From Rubrobacter taiwanensis (GTDB taxonomy: Bacteria > Actinomycetota > Rubrobacteria > Rubrobacterales > Rubrobacteraceae), in contig NZ_SKBU01000016.1 of assembly GCF_004337705.1 (NCBI RefSeq), positions 1 to 64,000 of the forward strand: a stretch of 64,000 bases of DNA, read 5' to 3'. Positions within the stretch are counted from its first letter, which is position 1. Every line of letters starts with the position of its first letter. The notes under the pieces are model-generated. The model searched no databases, was not told the origin of the DNA, and was given only the letters and a program-made list of their open reading frames with translations. The translations under genes were made by a program, and so were the position numbers. Positions 24,883-33,490 of the stretch are shown here, piece after piece.

Positions 24883-26406
24883 TCACGGCCTCCGCTCGAA
24901 GACCAGGACCCCGTTCTCAGAGTAGATGAGCTCGTAGGAGTCGTCCTCGCGCAGGTTCCGGACGGACTGGAGGGCCACAACCGGCTCCACGAACGTGTCG
25001 TAGCCCGGCTTGCGTTCATCCACCACCACGTAGTCTGCGTCTTTTATCAGGGGGAAGAGGTAGAGGTAGTCCCGGTGGGCGAGGTGCGGCCCGATCCAGT
25101 TCGAGGCCGAGACGCTGGCCTCCGGCGGGATCCTGGCCACGGCCCCGTCCAGGGCTTCGAGGTGCTCCGGCGCGGGCGGGTCTATGACGGAGGAGTGGTT
25201 CTCCGGCGAGTGGAACCACGGCAGCGGACCGATCTCGTAGTTCATCTGCACGTTCATCAGCAAGATGAACAGCGCTACGAGCAGCGGCACGCGCTCGACC
25301 AGTAGCTCCCGGGAGATCAGCCGGCGCATCCGGGGGCCGGGGAACCGGTTCCGGGCGCGGAGCCAGAGCGCGAAGCGGAGGACGTTGTAGAGTCCGGCGG
25401 CGGTGGCCAGATAGACGAACGGTATTATGGGGGCCGAGTAGTGGTAGCGGATGCTCACCATCTGAGGCCGCTGGCTCAGGACGTTAATGGCCAGCTCCGG
25501 CAGCGGGATGGCCAGTACGAGGGGCGAGAAGACGGCGAACCCGCCCGCCAGCCCCAGCAGCTGCAGTATGTACTGCAGCCGCGCGCCGGAGAGCGCGTAG
25601 CCCAGCATGAAGAAGGGATCGGTGAGCGCCGTGCGCAGCACACCGGTTATGGAGCCGCCGAAGGCCTCGTAGCGGACTCCGACCAGCTCGCTCGTGTCCC
25701 CGTCCGGGTTGAAGGCGGGGATCAGGACCTTCATGACGAAGAGGAAGTAGGCCGTGCCGGCGAGGAAGATGGGTATCCCCCACTTCGGGCGCTTCAGGGG
25801 CCAGACGGCATAGAGGCCCATCATGGCCACGAGCAGGACTATCTCCTCCTTGGCCAGAGCGGCCAGCACCGCGAAGAGCAGGAAGAGCTTCAGCCGCCGC
25901 TCCAGCAGGTAGTGGAAGGCGAAGAGCAGGAGCGTGCCGGCCATCATCTGGGCGTGGAAGTCGAAGAGGTTGGCGGCCTGAAGCCCGGGGTTGAAGAGGT
26001 AGGCGACCGCGATGAAAGCCGCCGGCCACTGCCGTCCGAGAAACCGCAGGCAGAGCCAGTAGAGCGGGATGGCCCCGAGCCCCACGGTGATGGCCTGCAC
26101 GATCAGGAGCCAGTACGGGCTCTCGTAGATCCAGTAGAACGGGACGAAGGCCAGAAGCAGGAAGTCCGCGTGGTTCTTGAGGCGGCTGGAGATCTCCCCC
26201 GTCTCGTCGGTGGCCTCCAGGATGTCGCCGCGGGCGGAGTTCCAGACGGCCTGATCCATATTCCCCAGATCGAACCGGGAGGAGGCGTAGATCTCGTGTT
26301 TGTAGATCGAGAGGAAGACGAAGAGCACGGAGTACAGAAGGGCGAAGAAGAGCACGAACGCCCCCGGCTTGGGGTAGGCGAGCCTTCGCAAGGCCTTACG
26401 GCTCAA
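24883..26406 (-). CDS. DUF2079 polytopic membrane protein
   Basis: 507 aa with about ten membrane helices. The N-terminal signature F-D-L-G-N-M-D-Q-A-V-W-N after the first helix and the following loop with H-A-D-F-L-L-L-A-F-V-P are typical of DUF2079, a glycosyltransferase-C-like membrane family thought to act on lipid-linked sugars; activity is unproven. A soluble C-terminal domain (~400-507) lies outside. Its start overlaps the end of the upstream beta-propeller gene by 11 bp, so the two are translationally coupled. Confidence 0.85.
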   Translation of the reverse strand: MSRKALRRLAYPKPGAFVLFFALLYSVLFVFLSIYKHEIYASSRFDLGNMDQAVWNSARGDILEATDETGEISSRLKNHADFLLLAFVPFYWIYESPYWLLIVQAITVGLGAIPLYWLCLRFLGRQWPAAFIAVAYLFNPGLQAANLFDFHAQMMAGTLLLFAFHYLLERRLKLFLLFAVLAALAKEEIVLLVAMMGLYAVWPLKRPKWGIPIFLAGTAYFLFVMKVLIPAFNPDGDTSELVGVRYEAFGGSITGVLRTALTDPFFMLGYALSGARLQYILQLLGLAGGFAVFSPLVLAIPLPELAINVLSQRPQMVSIRYHYSAPIIPFVYLATAAGLYNVLRFALWLRARNRFPGPRMRRLISRELLVERVPLLVALFILLMNVQMNYEIGPLPWFHSPENHSSVIDPPAPEHLEALDGAVARIPPEASVSASNWIGPHLAHRDYLYLFPLIKDADYVVVDERKPGYDTFVEPVVALQSVRNLREDDSYELIYSENGVLVFERRP

Positions 26407-27625
26407 CCTGGCCGTCCCTCAGAGCCCGCCAGCCGAAGTTGGCCTGCGTGAACCACTCCGCCTCGGGCGGCACCCGCAGCCCGTGCTCCTTCATCTTGTT
26501 CATGGTGGTGCCCAGGCGCTGCAGTCCCTCCACCCGCGCCACCTCCCGGCCGGTCGCAAGCTCCTGGATCAAGAGCCGGGTCCCGTCCGGGCCGGTGGTG
26601 GCCACGTAGTCGCCGTTGCGGCTGATCTGGGGGTTGCGGCTGCCGGCGGGCACCCGCACATCCGTCCTGCGGAACTCGCGTGTCTCGGGGTCGAGGAGCC
26701 CTATCCCCCACTCCTCTCCGTCCGTCCAGATCACGGCCATCTCCCCGTCCAGCGCGGGGGTCGGCGGCGAGGGGTCATAGACCCCGGTCCCCTCCTCGAT
26801 GCCGGAGATGGGCAGGAAGTCCGTGCCCACGAGCAGCCGGAGTCGGGACTCCGCGAGCGGCGCGCCCCGGGGCCGCTCGGCGAAGACGAGGGCGTTGGAG
26901 TCCCGGTGGTAGGCCGGGTAGCCGACCTCGTTCCGGGTCTCGTAGACGGTGGCCTGCCGCCGCTCCGCGAAGTTGTACGCCTTGAGGACCATCCGGCCGG
27001 ACTCCCCGGCGCTCCAGGAGAAGAGGGCGTTCTCCGAGATCCAGACCGGCCCCAGCAGCGCCGGGCGGCCGGGGAGGTTGGGCTCGAGGAAGATCCCCCC
27101 GTAGCCGATGGACTGCACGGTGAAGGTGTTCGGCGGTGCGGTCCTGCTGTAGTGGGTGGCCGAGACCCCACCGGTCCCGAAGGAGAAGTCCGGCGAGGCG
27201 AAGACCTCACCGGGGGCCGCGTTGGTGATCCGGGCGCGCGCCTCGCGGTTCATGTCCACGGTGTAGATATCCCCCCGGAGCGTCCCCCCGCTCTCCTTGA
27301 GCACCGTAAACGCCAGGTTGCGCGATCCGCCGGTGCGGGTGAGCCCGGTCGCATAGGCTCCGTCTCCGGCCTCGTAGATGACGGAAGAGGCGCCGCTGTC
27401 CGGGTCGAGCATCACCACGTCCCCGCCCTCGGAGACGTAGAGGATCTGCTGGCTGCGCCCCACCTTCGTGAAGGAGGCCACCAGCGTTATGACGAGGGCG
27501 AGCGCCACGAAGGTGACCCAGCCGTAGCGCGCGAAGCCCCGCGTGAAGCGCCGGTGCCGCAGCAGCCGGCGGTCCAGCCGCGCGTCGAGGTCGTTGGCCG
27601 CCCGGTTCAGCAGAGAGAATCGCAT
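26396..27625 (-). CDS. Membrane-anchored beta-propeller (TolB/WD40-like) protein
   Basis: 409 aa. A cytosolic Arg-rich N-terminus, one membrane helix (V-T-F-V-A-L-A-L-V-I-T-L-V-A) near residues 37-52 and a large outer domain of repeated beta blades with D-P-D-S-G, D-P-E-T-R-E and T-G-R-E-V-A turns. No catalytic motif is seen. It overlaps the DUF2079 gene, suggesting an extracytoplasmic partner or sensor for that protein. The start ATG 27625 is 34 bp past the mutM end on the same strand. Confidence 0.75.
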   Translation of the reverse strand: MRFSLLNRAANDLDARLDRRLLRHRRFTRGFARYGWVTFVALALVITLVASFTKVGRSQQILYVSEGGDVVMLDPDSGASSVIYEAGDGAYATGLTRTGGSRNLAFTVLKESGGTLRGDIYTVDMNREARARITNAAPGEVFASPDFSFGTGGVSATHYSRTAPPNTFTVQSIGYGGIFLEPNLPGRPALLGPVWISENALFSWSAGESGRMVLKAYNFAERRQATVYETRNEVGYPAYHRDSNALVFAERPRGAPLAESRLRLLVGTDFLPISGIEEGTGVYDPSPPTPALDGEMAVIWTDGEEWGIGLLDPETREFRRTDVRVPAGSRNPQISRNGDYVATTGPDGTRLLIQELATGREVARVEGLQRLGTTMNKMKEHGLRVPPEAEWFTQANFGWRALRDGQVEP

Positions 27626-27659
27626 GGCTTCAGAGAGGGAGTATATCTAACGGGGAGGG

Positions 27660-28481
27660 TCAGTTTAGAGGCTGGCACCGGGGGCAGACGTGGGTGCCGC
27701 GCCCGGCGACCCTCATCTTGACCACCTCCGATCCGCACTCCGGGCACGCCAGCCCGGCGCGGGCGAAGACCTTCAGCTCCTCCTGGAAGCGCCCCCGCTC
27801 CCCGAAGGCGTCGTGGTAGGAGTCGAAGGTGGTCCCCCGCAGCTCCGTGGCCCGCCGCAGGATGCGCCGCGTGGCGGCGTGTATGCGCTCTATCTCCCCG
27901 GCCGAGAGGGTGCCGGCCCGGCGCATCGGGTGCACCCCGGCGGCGAAGAGCACCTCGTCCACGTAGATGTTGCCGAGCCCGGCCACGAGGCTCTGGTCCA
28001 GCAGCAGCCCCTTGACGCTCGCCCGACGCCCGCCGAAGGCCTCTGCCAGGTAGGCGGCGGAGAACTCCTCCGAGAAGGGATCGGGTCCGAGGCGGGAGAT
28101 CAGGCGGTGGTTCTCCACCTCACCCGGCGGGTACAGCTCGAAGTACCCGAGCCAGAGCCGGGTGAAGGCCAGCACCGCTCCCCCCTCGAACTCCAGCACG
28201 GCGGAGTGGATGCGGTCCGGCTCGCGCCACCCTTCGAGACGCAGCACGCGGCCGGAGATGACGAGATGGACTATGCCCACTACGCTCCCGAAGTCCAGCA
28301 GGATCGCCTTCCCCCGCCGCCCGGTCCCCCGCAGCGTCTCCCCTTCGAGGCGCCGGGCGAACTCGCCGGGCGCCACGTTGGAGACGCTCTCATCGAAGGC
28401 CGCAGCCCGCACCACCCTCCGGCCGCCCGCCAGAGCGGCCACGTCCCGGGCGATAGTGGTGGCCTCCGGCAGCTCGGGCAT
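27660..28481 (-). CDS. mutM: Formamidopyrimidine-DNA glycosylase / endonuclease VIII family
   Basis: 273 aa starting M-P-E-L-P-E, the catalytic N-terminus (Pro as nucleophile after Met removal). The conserved Lys occurs in G-R-R-G-K-A-I-L-L-D-F, and the C-terminal zinc finger C-x2-C...C-x2-C (C-P-E-C-G to C-P-R-C-Q) is intact. It excises oxidised bases (8-oxoG or pyrimidine lesions) and nicks abasic sites. The ATG overlaps the stop of the upstream HAD gene (TGATG). Confidence 0.93.
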   Translation of the reverse strand: MPELPEATTIARDVAALAGGRRVVRAAAFDESVSNVAPGEFARRLEGETLRGTGRRGKAILLDFGSVVGIVHLVISGRVLRLEGWREPDRIHSAVLEFEGGAVLAFTRLWLGYFELYPPGEVENHRLISRLGPDPFSEEFSAAYLAEAFGGRRASVKGLLLDQSLVAGLGNIYVDEVLFAAGVHPMRRAGTLSAGEIERIHAATRRILRRATELRGTTFDSYHDAFGERGRFQEELKVFARAGLACPECGSEVVKMRVAGRGTHVCPRCQPLN

Positions 28482-29320
28482 CAGCCGGCCCCCAGCAGGC
28501 GCTCGATGTACCGCGCCACCCCGTCCTCGTCTATGGGCGGCGCGACATCGTCCGCCACGGCCCGCACGTGCGGGCGGGCGTTGCCCATCGCGACCCCGCA
28601 CCCGGCGAACTCCAGCAGATCCATGTCGTTCTCGGCATCCCCGAACGCCAGAGTGCGAGCCGGATCTACACCCCAGAGGCCACACATGAACTCCAGCGCC
28701 AGCGACTTGCGCCCCTCCAGCCCGCCGATCTCCACGTAGTGCGGCAGGCTGCGGGTCACGAAGAGCCGCCCGGCGAAGGCCTCCCGGGCCTCCGGCAGCC
28801 ACCCCTCGATCTCGTCCGGGTAGTCCACGAGCACGAGCTTGGTGGGGTCCTCGGCCTCTTTGGAGCAAAGCCAGGAGAGGTTGTCCCTGACGACGACGTC
28901 CGGCTCGTAGAAGGTTCTGAGGTGCGCCAGCGCGGCCGGCGTCTCGGGGGAGGCGATCACCCGCCCGTCCGCGAAGATGCGGGAGTGTATCCCCCGCTCC
29001 CGCGCCCACTCCACCACCTCAGCGGAGAGGTCCCGGGGCACGGTCCTGTGCAGCAGCGTCTCGCCGCTCAGGCGGCGTATCATGGCCCCGCCGAAGCAGA
29101 TGATGGGGTCTTCCTCCCGGAAGCCCAGGCGCTCCACGTACTCGACGGCCCCCTCGAAGCGCCTCCCGGTCGCCACGATGACCCTCATCCCCCGCTCGCG
29201 CAGGGCTTCCAGCGCCTCCACCGAAGCCCGGCTCAACCTGAGATCGCGGCTCAGGAGCGTGCCGTCCAGATCGAAGGCCGCAACGTCGAAGTCCTCTATC
29301 GAAGCTCTCTTTCCGGCCAA
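28481..29320 (-). CDS. Cof-type HAD-IIB phosphatase
   Basis: 279 aa with HAD motifs: D-L-D-G-T-L-L (motif I), V-A-T-G-R (motif II), late K-S-L-A-L-E (III) and G-D-A-E-N-D-M-D-L (IV), with a C2B cap between II and III. Such enzymes hydrolyse sugar phosphates, pyridoxal-P or similar small substrates in the cytosol. The start is TTG 29320. It is coupled to mutM by a 1-nt stop-start overlap, but no functional link is known. Confidence 0.9.
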   Translation of the reverse strand: MAGKRASIEDFDVAAFDLDGTLLSRDLRLSRASVEALEALRERGMRVIVATGRRFEGAVEYVERLGFREEDPIICFGGAMIRRLSGETLLHRTVPRDLSAEVVEWARERGIHSRIFADGRVIASPETPAALAHLRTFYEPDVVVRDNLSWLCSKEAEDPTKLVLVDYPDEIEGWLPEAREAFAGRLFVTRSLPHYVEIGGLEGRKSLALEFMCGLWGVDPARTLAFGDAENDMDLLEFAGCGVAMGNARPHVRAVADDVAPPIDEDGVARYIERLLGAG

Positions 29321-29392
29321 AAATCCGCCCTCTTCAAGGAACCCCGGAGCGGGAGAGATATTACCGCAGAAGCGCCCGGGTGTTCAAAGGGG

Positions 29393-29641
29393 CTATTCGC
29401 CGGGCACGTCGCTCCTGCCCGAGAGCCGCGAGACCTCGTACCCGGCCTCCCGGACGGTGCGCTCGATCTCCTCCCGCTCCGCCCGGCCGCCCTCGAAGGT
29501 CACGGCCAGCACGTTCCCCGGCGAGTCCACGCTGACCCCGGAGACGTGCTCCAGCCGCCTCAGCGCCTCCGCGAGCTCCTCCAGCGTTCCACCGCCCTCC
29601 CTGTCCGGCGGCCTGTTGACGTAGACGTGCACGTCCGCCAC
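29393..29641 (-). CDS. HMA-fold protein lacking the metal-binding CXXC
   Basis: 82 aa from GTG 29641, chosen for AGAGGAGG about 7 nt upstream. The beta-alpha-beta-beta-alpha-beta pattern of heavy-metal-associated domains is visible: H-V-Y-V-N...L-E-E-L-A-E-A-L, V-S-G-V-S-V-D-S, V-T-F-E-G, T-V-R-E-A-G-Y-E-V. The loop that normally carries C-x-x-C is R-P-P-D-R-E-G-G instead, so metal binding by the standard site is lost. Possible regulatory or degenerate metallochaperone. Confidence 0.65.
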   Translation of the reverse strand: MADVHVYVNRPPDREGGGTLEELAEALRRLEHVSGVSVDSPGNVLAVTFEGGRAEREEIERTVREAGYEVSRLSGRSDVPGE

Positions 29642-29770
29642 TTCCGACCTCCTCTCTGGATACTGCGCTTCCCAGCAGGGTTTATATACCCGCGGGGACC
29701 GGCCCGCGCGACCGATCCGGTAGGATATATGGTCGCCGGCAGGTAAGCGAACGGCGAGGAGAGCTGAACG

Positions 29771-30196
29771 ATGGCGTTCGAAGTCAGGGCTGCCATTCCG
29801 CCCGCAAGCCCAAGCACAGCGGAGCTGCGCATCGGGGTCTTTACCGACGCGGACTGGCGGAAGCTGCTCGCGCTGGCCCGGGAGCACGGGTTCGATCCCC
29901 GCGGCGAGTACGAAGACCTCCTGCAACCGGAACGGGGCGAGACCCGGGAGCTGCCGCTCGTGGCGGCTCAGGAGCTGGCCGTCGCCCTGAGCGAGGCGCT
30001 CCGGGAGGAGACCTCTCCGCGGGCCGAGGACGATGAGGGCTGGGTCTACGACCCGGAGCGCGGCTGGCACCGGGAGACCATGATCCGGGTGGGTCCCCCC
30101 GGGCTGCAGGTGGGCTGGGCGCACGTCCGGCAGCTCGGACAGCTGGCCGAGACGGGTCCGGTGACCATAGCTCGGGCGGACGAACCGGAGACCTGA
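29771..30196 (+). CDS. Conserved-looking hypothetical protein
   Basis: 141-aa soluble acidic protein, ATG with GGAGAGC a few bases upstream. It has an F-T-D-A-D-W-R-K-L-L-A-L-A-R-E-H helix, a central E-L-A-V-A-L-S-E-A-L-R helix and a C-terminal G-W-A-H-V-R-Q-L. I recognise no family or catalytic motif. It is divergent from the HMA-fold gene and convergent to the short-chain dehydrogenase gene; no operon partner. Confidence 0.65.
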   Translation: MAFEVRAAIPPASPSTAELRIGVFTDADWRKLLALAREHGFDPRGEYEDLLQPERGETRELPLVAAQELAVALSEALREETSPRAEDDEGWVYDPERGWHRETMIRVGPPGLQVGWAHVRQLGQLAETGPVTIARADEPET

Positions 30197-30213
30197 GGCA
30201 CCCCTCGGGAGCG

Positions 30214-31053
30214 CTACCGCCGGGGGGCGAGGGGTTCGAGCAGCGGCCCGCAGAGCTGCTCGCTCAGGCGCCACAGCCTCTTCCGGGCCTCCCCGTCGTA
30301 CGCCTGCCGGTGCGCCCGTGCCTCGCGCCGTCCCTCGTAGTAGCGGCCGGTGACACCCTCCAGCTCCGGCGCGGCGGCGAGGCGCACGACCGCCTCCGCC
30401 CCCTCCCGCACCGGGCTCATGGCGCGTCCGAAGGTCTCCCGCACCATCTTCGTGTCCATCAGGGAGGCCGGGTGCAGGGCGTTCACGGTTATGCCGGTGC
30501 TCCGGAGGCGTCCGGCCAGCTCGAAGGTGAACATGATCTGCGCCAGCTTGCTCCGCGCGTAAGCCTCCATACCGCCGTAGCCGAACTCCAGCATCACGTC
30601 GCCGAAGTCCACGGGCCTCTGAGCCGCCGAGGCCACGTTGACGATGCGGGCGGGAGCGGAGTCGCGCAGCAGCGGCAGGAGCAATCTCGTGAGCAGGAAG
30701 TGGGCCAGGTAGTTTACGGCGAAGGTCAGCTCTATGCCGTCCTCGCTCTCCCTCCGCTCCCGGACGATGACGCCCGCGTTGTTGATGAGCCCGTCGAGGC
30801 GGTCGTGGTGCGAGAGCACCTGCCCGGCCATCTCCCGCACCGTGCCGAGCGAGGCGAAGTCGGCCAGATAACAGCCCAGCCGGTCGTTGCCCGTCTTGCG
30901 CCGGATCTCCTCCAGCGCGGCCCGGCAGCGGCCGGGGTTCCGCCCGTGCAGGAGCACCCCCGCCCCCGTCCCGGCGAGCTCCAGAGCCACGCGCCGCCCC
31001 AGACCGTCGGTAGCTCCCGTCACCAGAAAGGTCTTCCCGCTCAGACTTCTCAT
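30214..31053 (-). CDS. Short-chain dehydrogenase/reductase (retinol-dehydrogenase/WWOX-like)
   Basis: 279 aa from ATG 31053, which overlaps the upstream stop (ATGA). The Rossmann motif T-G-A-T-D-G-L-G, the N-N-A-G motif in L-I-N-N-A-G-V-I-V, catalytic Ser in V-A-S-A-A-Q and Y-A-R-S-K are all present. The long C-terminal tail and L-H-G-R-N after strand 2 resemble the NADP-dependent retinol-dehydrogenase-like branch acting on lipophilic alcohols or ketones. Coupled to the upstream membrane protein gene. Confidence 0.88.
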   Translation of the reverse strand: MRSLSGKTFLVTGATDGLGRRVALELAGTGAGVLLHGRNPGRCRAALEEIRRKTGNDRLGCYLADFASLGTVREMAGQVLSHHDRLDGLINNAGVIVRERRESEDGIELTFAVNYLAHFLLTRLLLPLLRDSAPARIVNVASAAQRPVDFGDVMLEFGYGGMEAYARSKLAQIMFTFELAGRLRSTGITVNALHPASLMDTKMVRETFGRAMSPVREGAEAVVRLAAAPELEGVTGRYYEGRREARAHRQAYDGEARKRLWRLSEQLCGPLLEPLAPRR

Positions 31054-31766
31054 CTGCCCCCCGGAACGTACGACCGCAGATACTCCAGCAGCGCGTAGAC
31101 GAAGACTATGATACCCGCCATCTCCAGGAACTCTTCCAGGCTCTGCAGCACGACGTAGGTGAGGTTCAAACGCCCGGTGGGCGAGCGGGCCTCCCACAGG
31201 GCCCCGGCCAGCTCCATCCCCAGCGCCCCGGTGCAGTAGACGATGCCGGCCAGTATGAAGAGGTTCCGGATCGAGCGGGGGAGCGAGAGAAAGAATCTGG
31301 CGTAGATGGCGACTACCACGAGGACGGCCAGGCCCCCCAGCACCACCCAGGAGGCGTAGTTGAAGTAATCGCGGCTCTCTATGCCGAAGAGAGCCAGAGT
31401 GTGGCGGACCACGGGACCGGTGCGCTCGTGCAGCCGCGCAGCCTCATCCAGGGAGAGATAGGCGAAGATCGCCGCCAGACCGAACCACATCCGGGAGGCC
31501 CGGCGGTCCAGATACCGCAGGCTGAGCGCGATGGTGGCCAGCAGATAAGCCCCCAGCAGCAGCATCCCGGCCGAGAACCACGCCGGGATGTTGTTCTCCT
31601 GCCCCACGTCGAAGAGCTGGTAGAGATCCCAGGGAACCCGTCCTGGATTGGCGAGCGAGATCACGTTCACCGTCAGGCTCACGAAGACCAGCACCTCGGC
31701 CGCGATCAGGAGGCTCAGAGCGAACCGGCTCACCGTTTTCCTGGTCAGAATCGGTGCCTCACCCAC
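31050..31766 (-). CDS. Multi-spanning membrane protein of unknown function
   Basis: About 238 aa from GTG 31766, the first start with a purine-rich site (GGGGGGG) at useful distance; the frame is open further upstream. Roughly six hydrophobic helices, with charged loops R-Y-L-D-R-R-A-S-R and S-L-D-E-A-A-R-L-H-E. The D-E-A-x-x-x-H-E arrangement at a helix end recalls metal-coordinating motifs but I cannot assign a family. Translationally coupled to the downstream dehydrogenase. Confidence 0.65.
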   Translation of the reverse strand: MGEAPILTRKTVSRFALSLLIAAEVLVFVSLTVNVISLANPGRVPWDLYQLFDVGQENNIPAWFSAGMLLLGAYLLATIALSLRYLDRRASRMWFGLAAIFAYLSLDEAARLHERTGPVVRHTLALFGIESRDYFNYASWVVLGGLAVLVVVAIYARFFLSLPRSIRNLFILAGIVYCTGALGMELAGALWEARSPTGRLNLTYVVLQSLEEFLEMAGIIVFVYALLEYLRSYVPGGR

Positions 31767-31999
31767 CCCCGTGCCCCCCCGATTGCTAATCTTACTTATC
31801 AGCCCCCCTTCGATGTAAAGGCGCTTTTCACGCCGCAAGGTACGGAACACCGCTTCAGATCCCGTAAACCTAAGCCATTTCGCCCGCCTTTACAAGGCAG
31901 ATTAGAAAGCTCTAATGCGCGGGTGCCGAAGGGCAGGAGGACGAAGATTCGAGGCAGATATCGGAGACCAGGAAGAAGGGAACCGTCTGAGCCCCGCAT

Positions 32000-32037
32000 T
32001 GATTGAATTTGATCAGCAGAAGTATCAATTTCGATCA
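32000..32037. promoter_or_regulatory. Imperfect 15-bp inverted repeat, possible operator
   Basis: TGATTGAATTTGATC and TATCAATTTCGATCA form inverted arms (12 of 15 paired) with an 8-nt gap in an unusually AT-rich patch of the gap 31767-32100. It may control the gene remnant and dehydrogenase downstream. No regulator gene is adjacent. The remaining gap shows no coding frame I trust. Confidence 0.4.
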
Positions 32038-32100
32038 TGTGGAGCTTGCTCCTCCGGTGCATGATAGAGGCGAAGAGTTCGAGAGAGGAGGTGTGAGGCG

Positions 32101-32299
32101 ATGAGAGCGGCGACGGAAAGCATCAAGGGGCATTACGCTCAAGAAGGCTCCGTGGGCCGCCGGATACGCGTGGGTCCCGGGCGAGGAAGAGCTGGAGGAG
32201 CTTCTCCATCCCTGGCGTGCGGCCTATGCGGAATGGACGAGAGAGGAGCGGGCCAACCCCGAAGAACAGTACCGCAGAGAGCTGGAGGAGCTCTTCTAA
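32101..32299 (+). pseudogene. Small frameshifted gene remnant
   Basis: ATG 32101 has an excellent ribosome site (GAGAGGAGG), but its frame turns into low-quality protein after about 15 codons. From about 32140 a second frame gives a plausible C-terminus rich in E-E-L-E-E-L-L-H-P-W and E-W-T-R-E-E-R-A-N-P, ending at TAA 32297-32299, without its own start. A single frameshift would join the two into a protein of about 60 aa. No family recognised. Confidence 0.4.
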
Positions 32300-32324
32300 T
32301 CCTACGAGCGGCAGGGAGGTATTT

Positions 32325-33092
32325 ATGTCGGATCGGTTGAGTGGCAAGACGGTCCTGGTAACCGGGGCCGGCTCGGGCATCGGGCGCGCTACGGCCCTGC
32401 TCGCCGCACGCGAGGGAGCCCGGGTGGTGGTCTCGGACATCGCGGCCGAGGGAGGTGAGGAGACCGTGGGCCTGATCCGGACTTCCGGAGGGGAGGCTCT
32501 CTTCGCTCAAGCTGACGTCTCTGAGGCCGCGGAGGTCGAGGCGCTCATGGAGCGGACCGTCGAGGCCTACGGCCGGCTGGACTGCGCGGTGAACAACGCC
32601 GGGATCGAGGGCGCGCTGGCCCCCACGGCCGAGTATCCGGACGAGATCTGGGAGAAGGTGCTGAGGACCAACCTGACGGGCGTTTACCTGTGCATGAAGC
32701 ACGAGATCCCCCGGATGCTCGAGAACGGCGGGTCCATCGTGAACGTCGCCTCCATCCTGGGGCTGGTGGGCTTCGCCAATGCCCCCGCCTACACCGCCGC
32801 CAAGCACGGCGTGGTCGGGCTGACGAAGGTCGCCGCCCTCGAGTACTCGGCGCGGGGTGTCCGGGTGAACGCGCTGTGCCCGGCCTTCATAGAGACGCCC
32901 ATGGTCCTCGAGCGCGGCGTAGAGGCGGGGACTCACCCGGAGGTGCGCCGGCAGCTCGAAGAGCTGCACCCCATAGGCCGTATGGGCCGCCCGGAGGAGG
33001 TCGCTGAGGCCGCCGTCTGGCTGTGCTCGGATGCGGCCTCTTTCGTAACCGGCCACGCCATGACCGCAGACGGAGGGTACGTCGCCCGGTAG
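32325..33092 (+). CDS. SDR-family oxidoreductase (3-oxoacyl-ACP reductase/glucose dehydrogenase-like)
   Basis: 255 aa from ATG 32325, with GGGAGG six bases upstream. Classical SDR motifs: T-G-A-G-S-G-I-G at the N-terminus, N-N-A-G-I-E-G, catalytic Ser in N-V-A-S-I-L-G and Y-T-A-A-K-H-G, and the typical C-terminal A-D-G-G-Y-V-A-R. NAD(P)-dependent reduction of a keto group or oxidation of an alcohol; substrate unknown. Flanked on both sides by gene remnants. Confidence 0.92.
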   Translation: MSDRLSGKTVLVTGAGSGIGRATALLAAREGARVVVSDIAAEGGEETVGLIRTSGGEALFAQADVSEAAEVEALMERTVEAYGRLDCAVNNAGIEGALAPTAEYPDEIWEKVLRTNLTGVYLCMKHEIPRMLENGGSIVNVASILGLVGFANAPAYTAAKHGVVGLTKVAALEYSARGVRVNALCPAFIETPMVLERGVEAGTHPEVRRQLEELHPIGRMGRPEEVAEAAVWLCSDAASFVTGHAMTADGGYVAR

Positions 33093-33107
33093 GCCTCCCA
33101 TTGTAGG

Positions 33108-33344
33108 ATCAAGGAGAGAGCACAGAAGAAGGTCGTCGCGCTCGGCGGCGCGGTCCAGTTCGGGCTTCTCGCCGCGGCGTTGGCAGACATCTACCAGCGG
33201 CCTGCGGAGCAGATCCGGGGCGGCAAGCTGCCGTGGACCCTTGCGTCCTTCGCCAACTTCGTAGGCCCCCTCTCCTACTTCTTCTTCGGCCGCAAGCGGG
33301 TCTCTCCTCGCCACCAACACCCGGGCCGGCATAGAGCTGGTTGA
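33108..33344 (+). pseudogene. Remnant of PLDc_N-type small membrane protein
   Basis: The frame encodes a clear phospholipase-D N-terminal-like membrane module: A-D-I-Y-Q-R-P-A-E-Q-I-R-G-G-K then W-T-L-A-S-F-A-N-F-V-G-P-L-S-Y-F-F-F-G-R-K. No ATG, GTG or TTG precedes the motif in frame, and the sequence ends in an unrelated Arg/His tail to TGA 33344. It is best read as decayed or started from a non-standard codon. Confidence 0.5.
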
Positions 33345-33459
33345 GAGGCTCTCGGGCATAACGGTCCTGAACGTCCTCGACCGGGGATCGTTCCCGCGGC
33401 TGCGCACGGTGTTGGAGCGCGCCCTCGGCGGCCGCCCGCGGGAGCGGGCGCTATACTGA
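33301..33459 (+). pseudogene. C-terminal gene fragment upstream of treT
   Basis: A second frame, offset from the PLDc_N remnant, gives a compact 52-residue C-terminus ([24 protein letters not shown]) ending at TGA 33459. There is no start codon and no family I recognise. Together with the preceding remnants it shows local gene decay between 32101 and 33460. Confidence 0.35.
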
Positions 33460-33490
33460 ACCGGCAGTCGCGGCGCGGGAGGCCAAAGCC

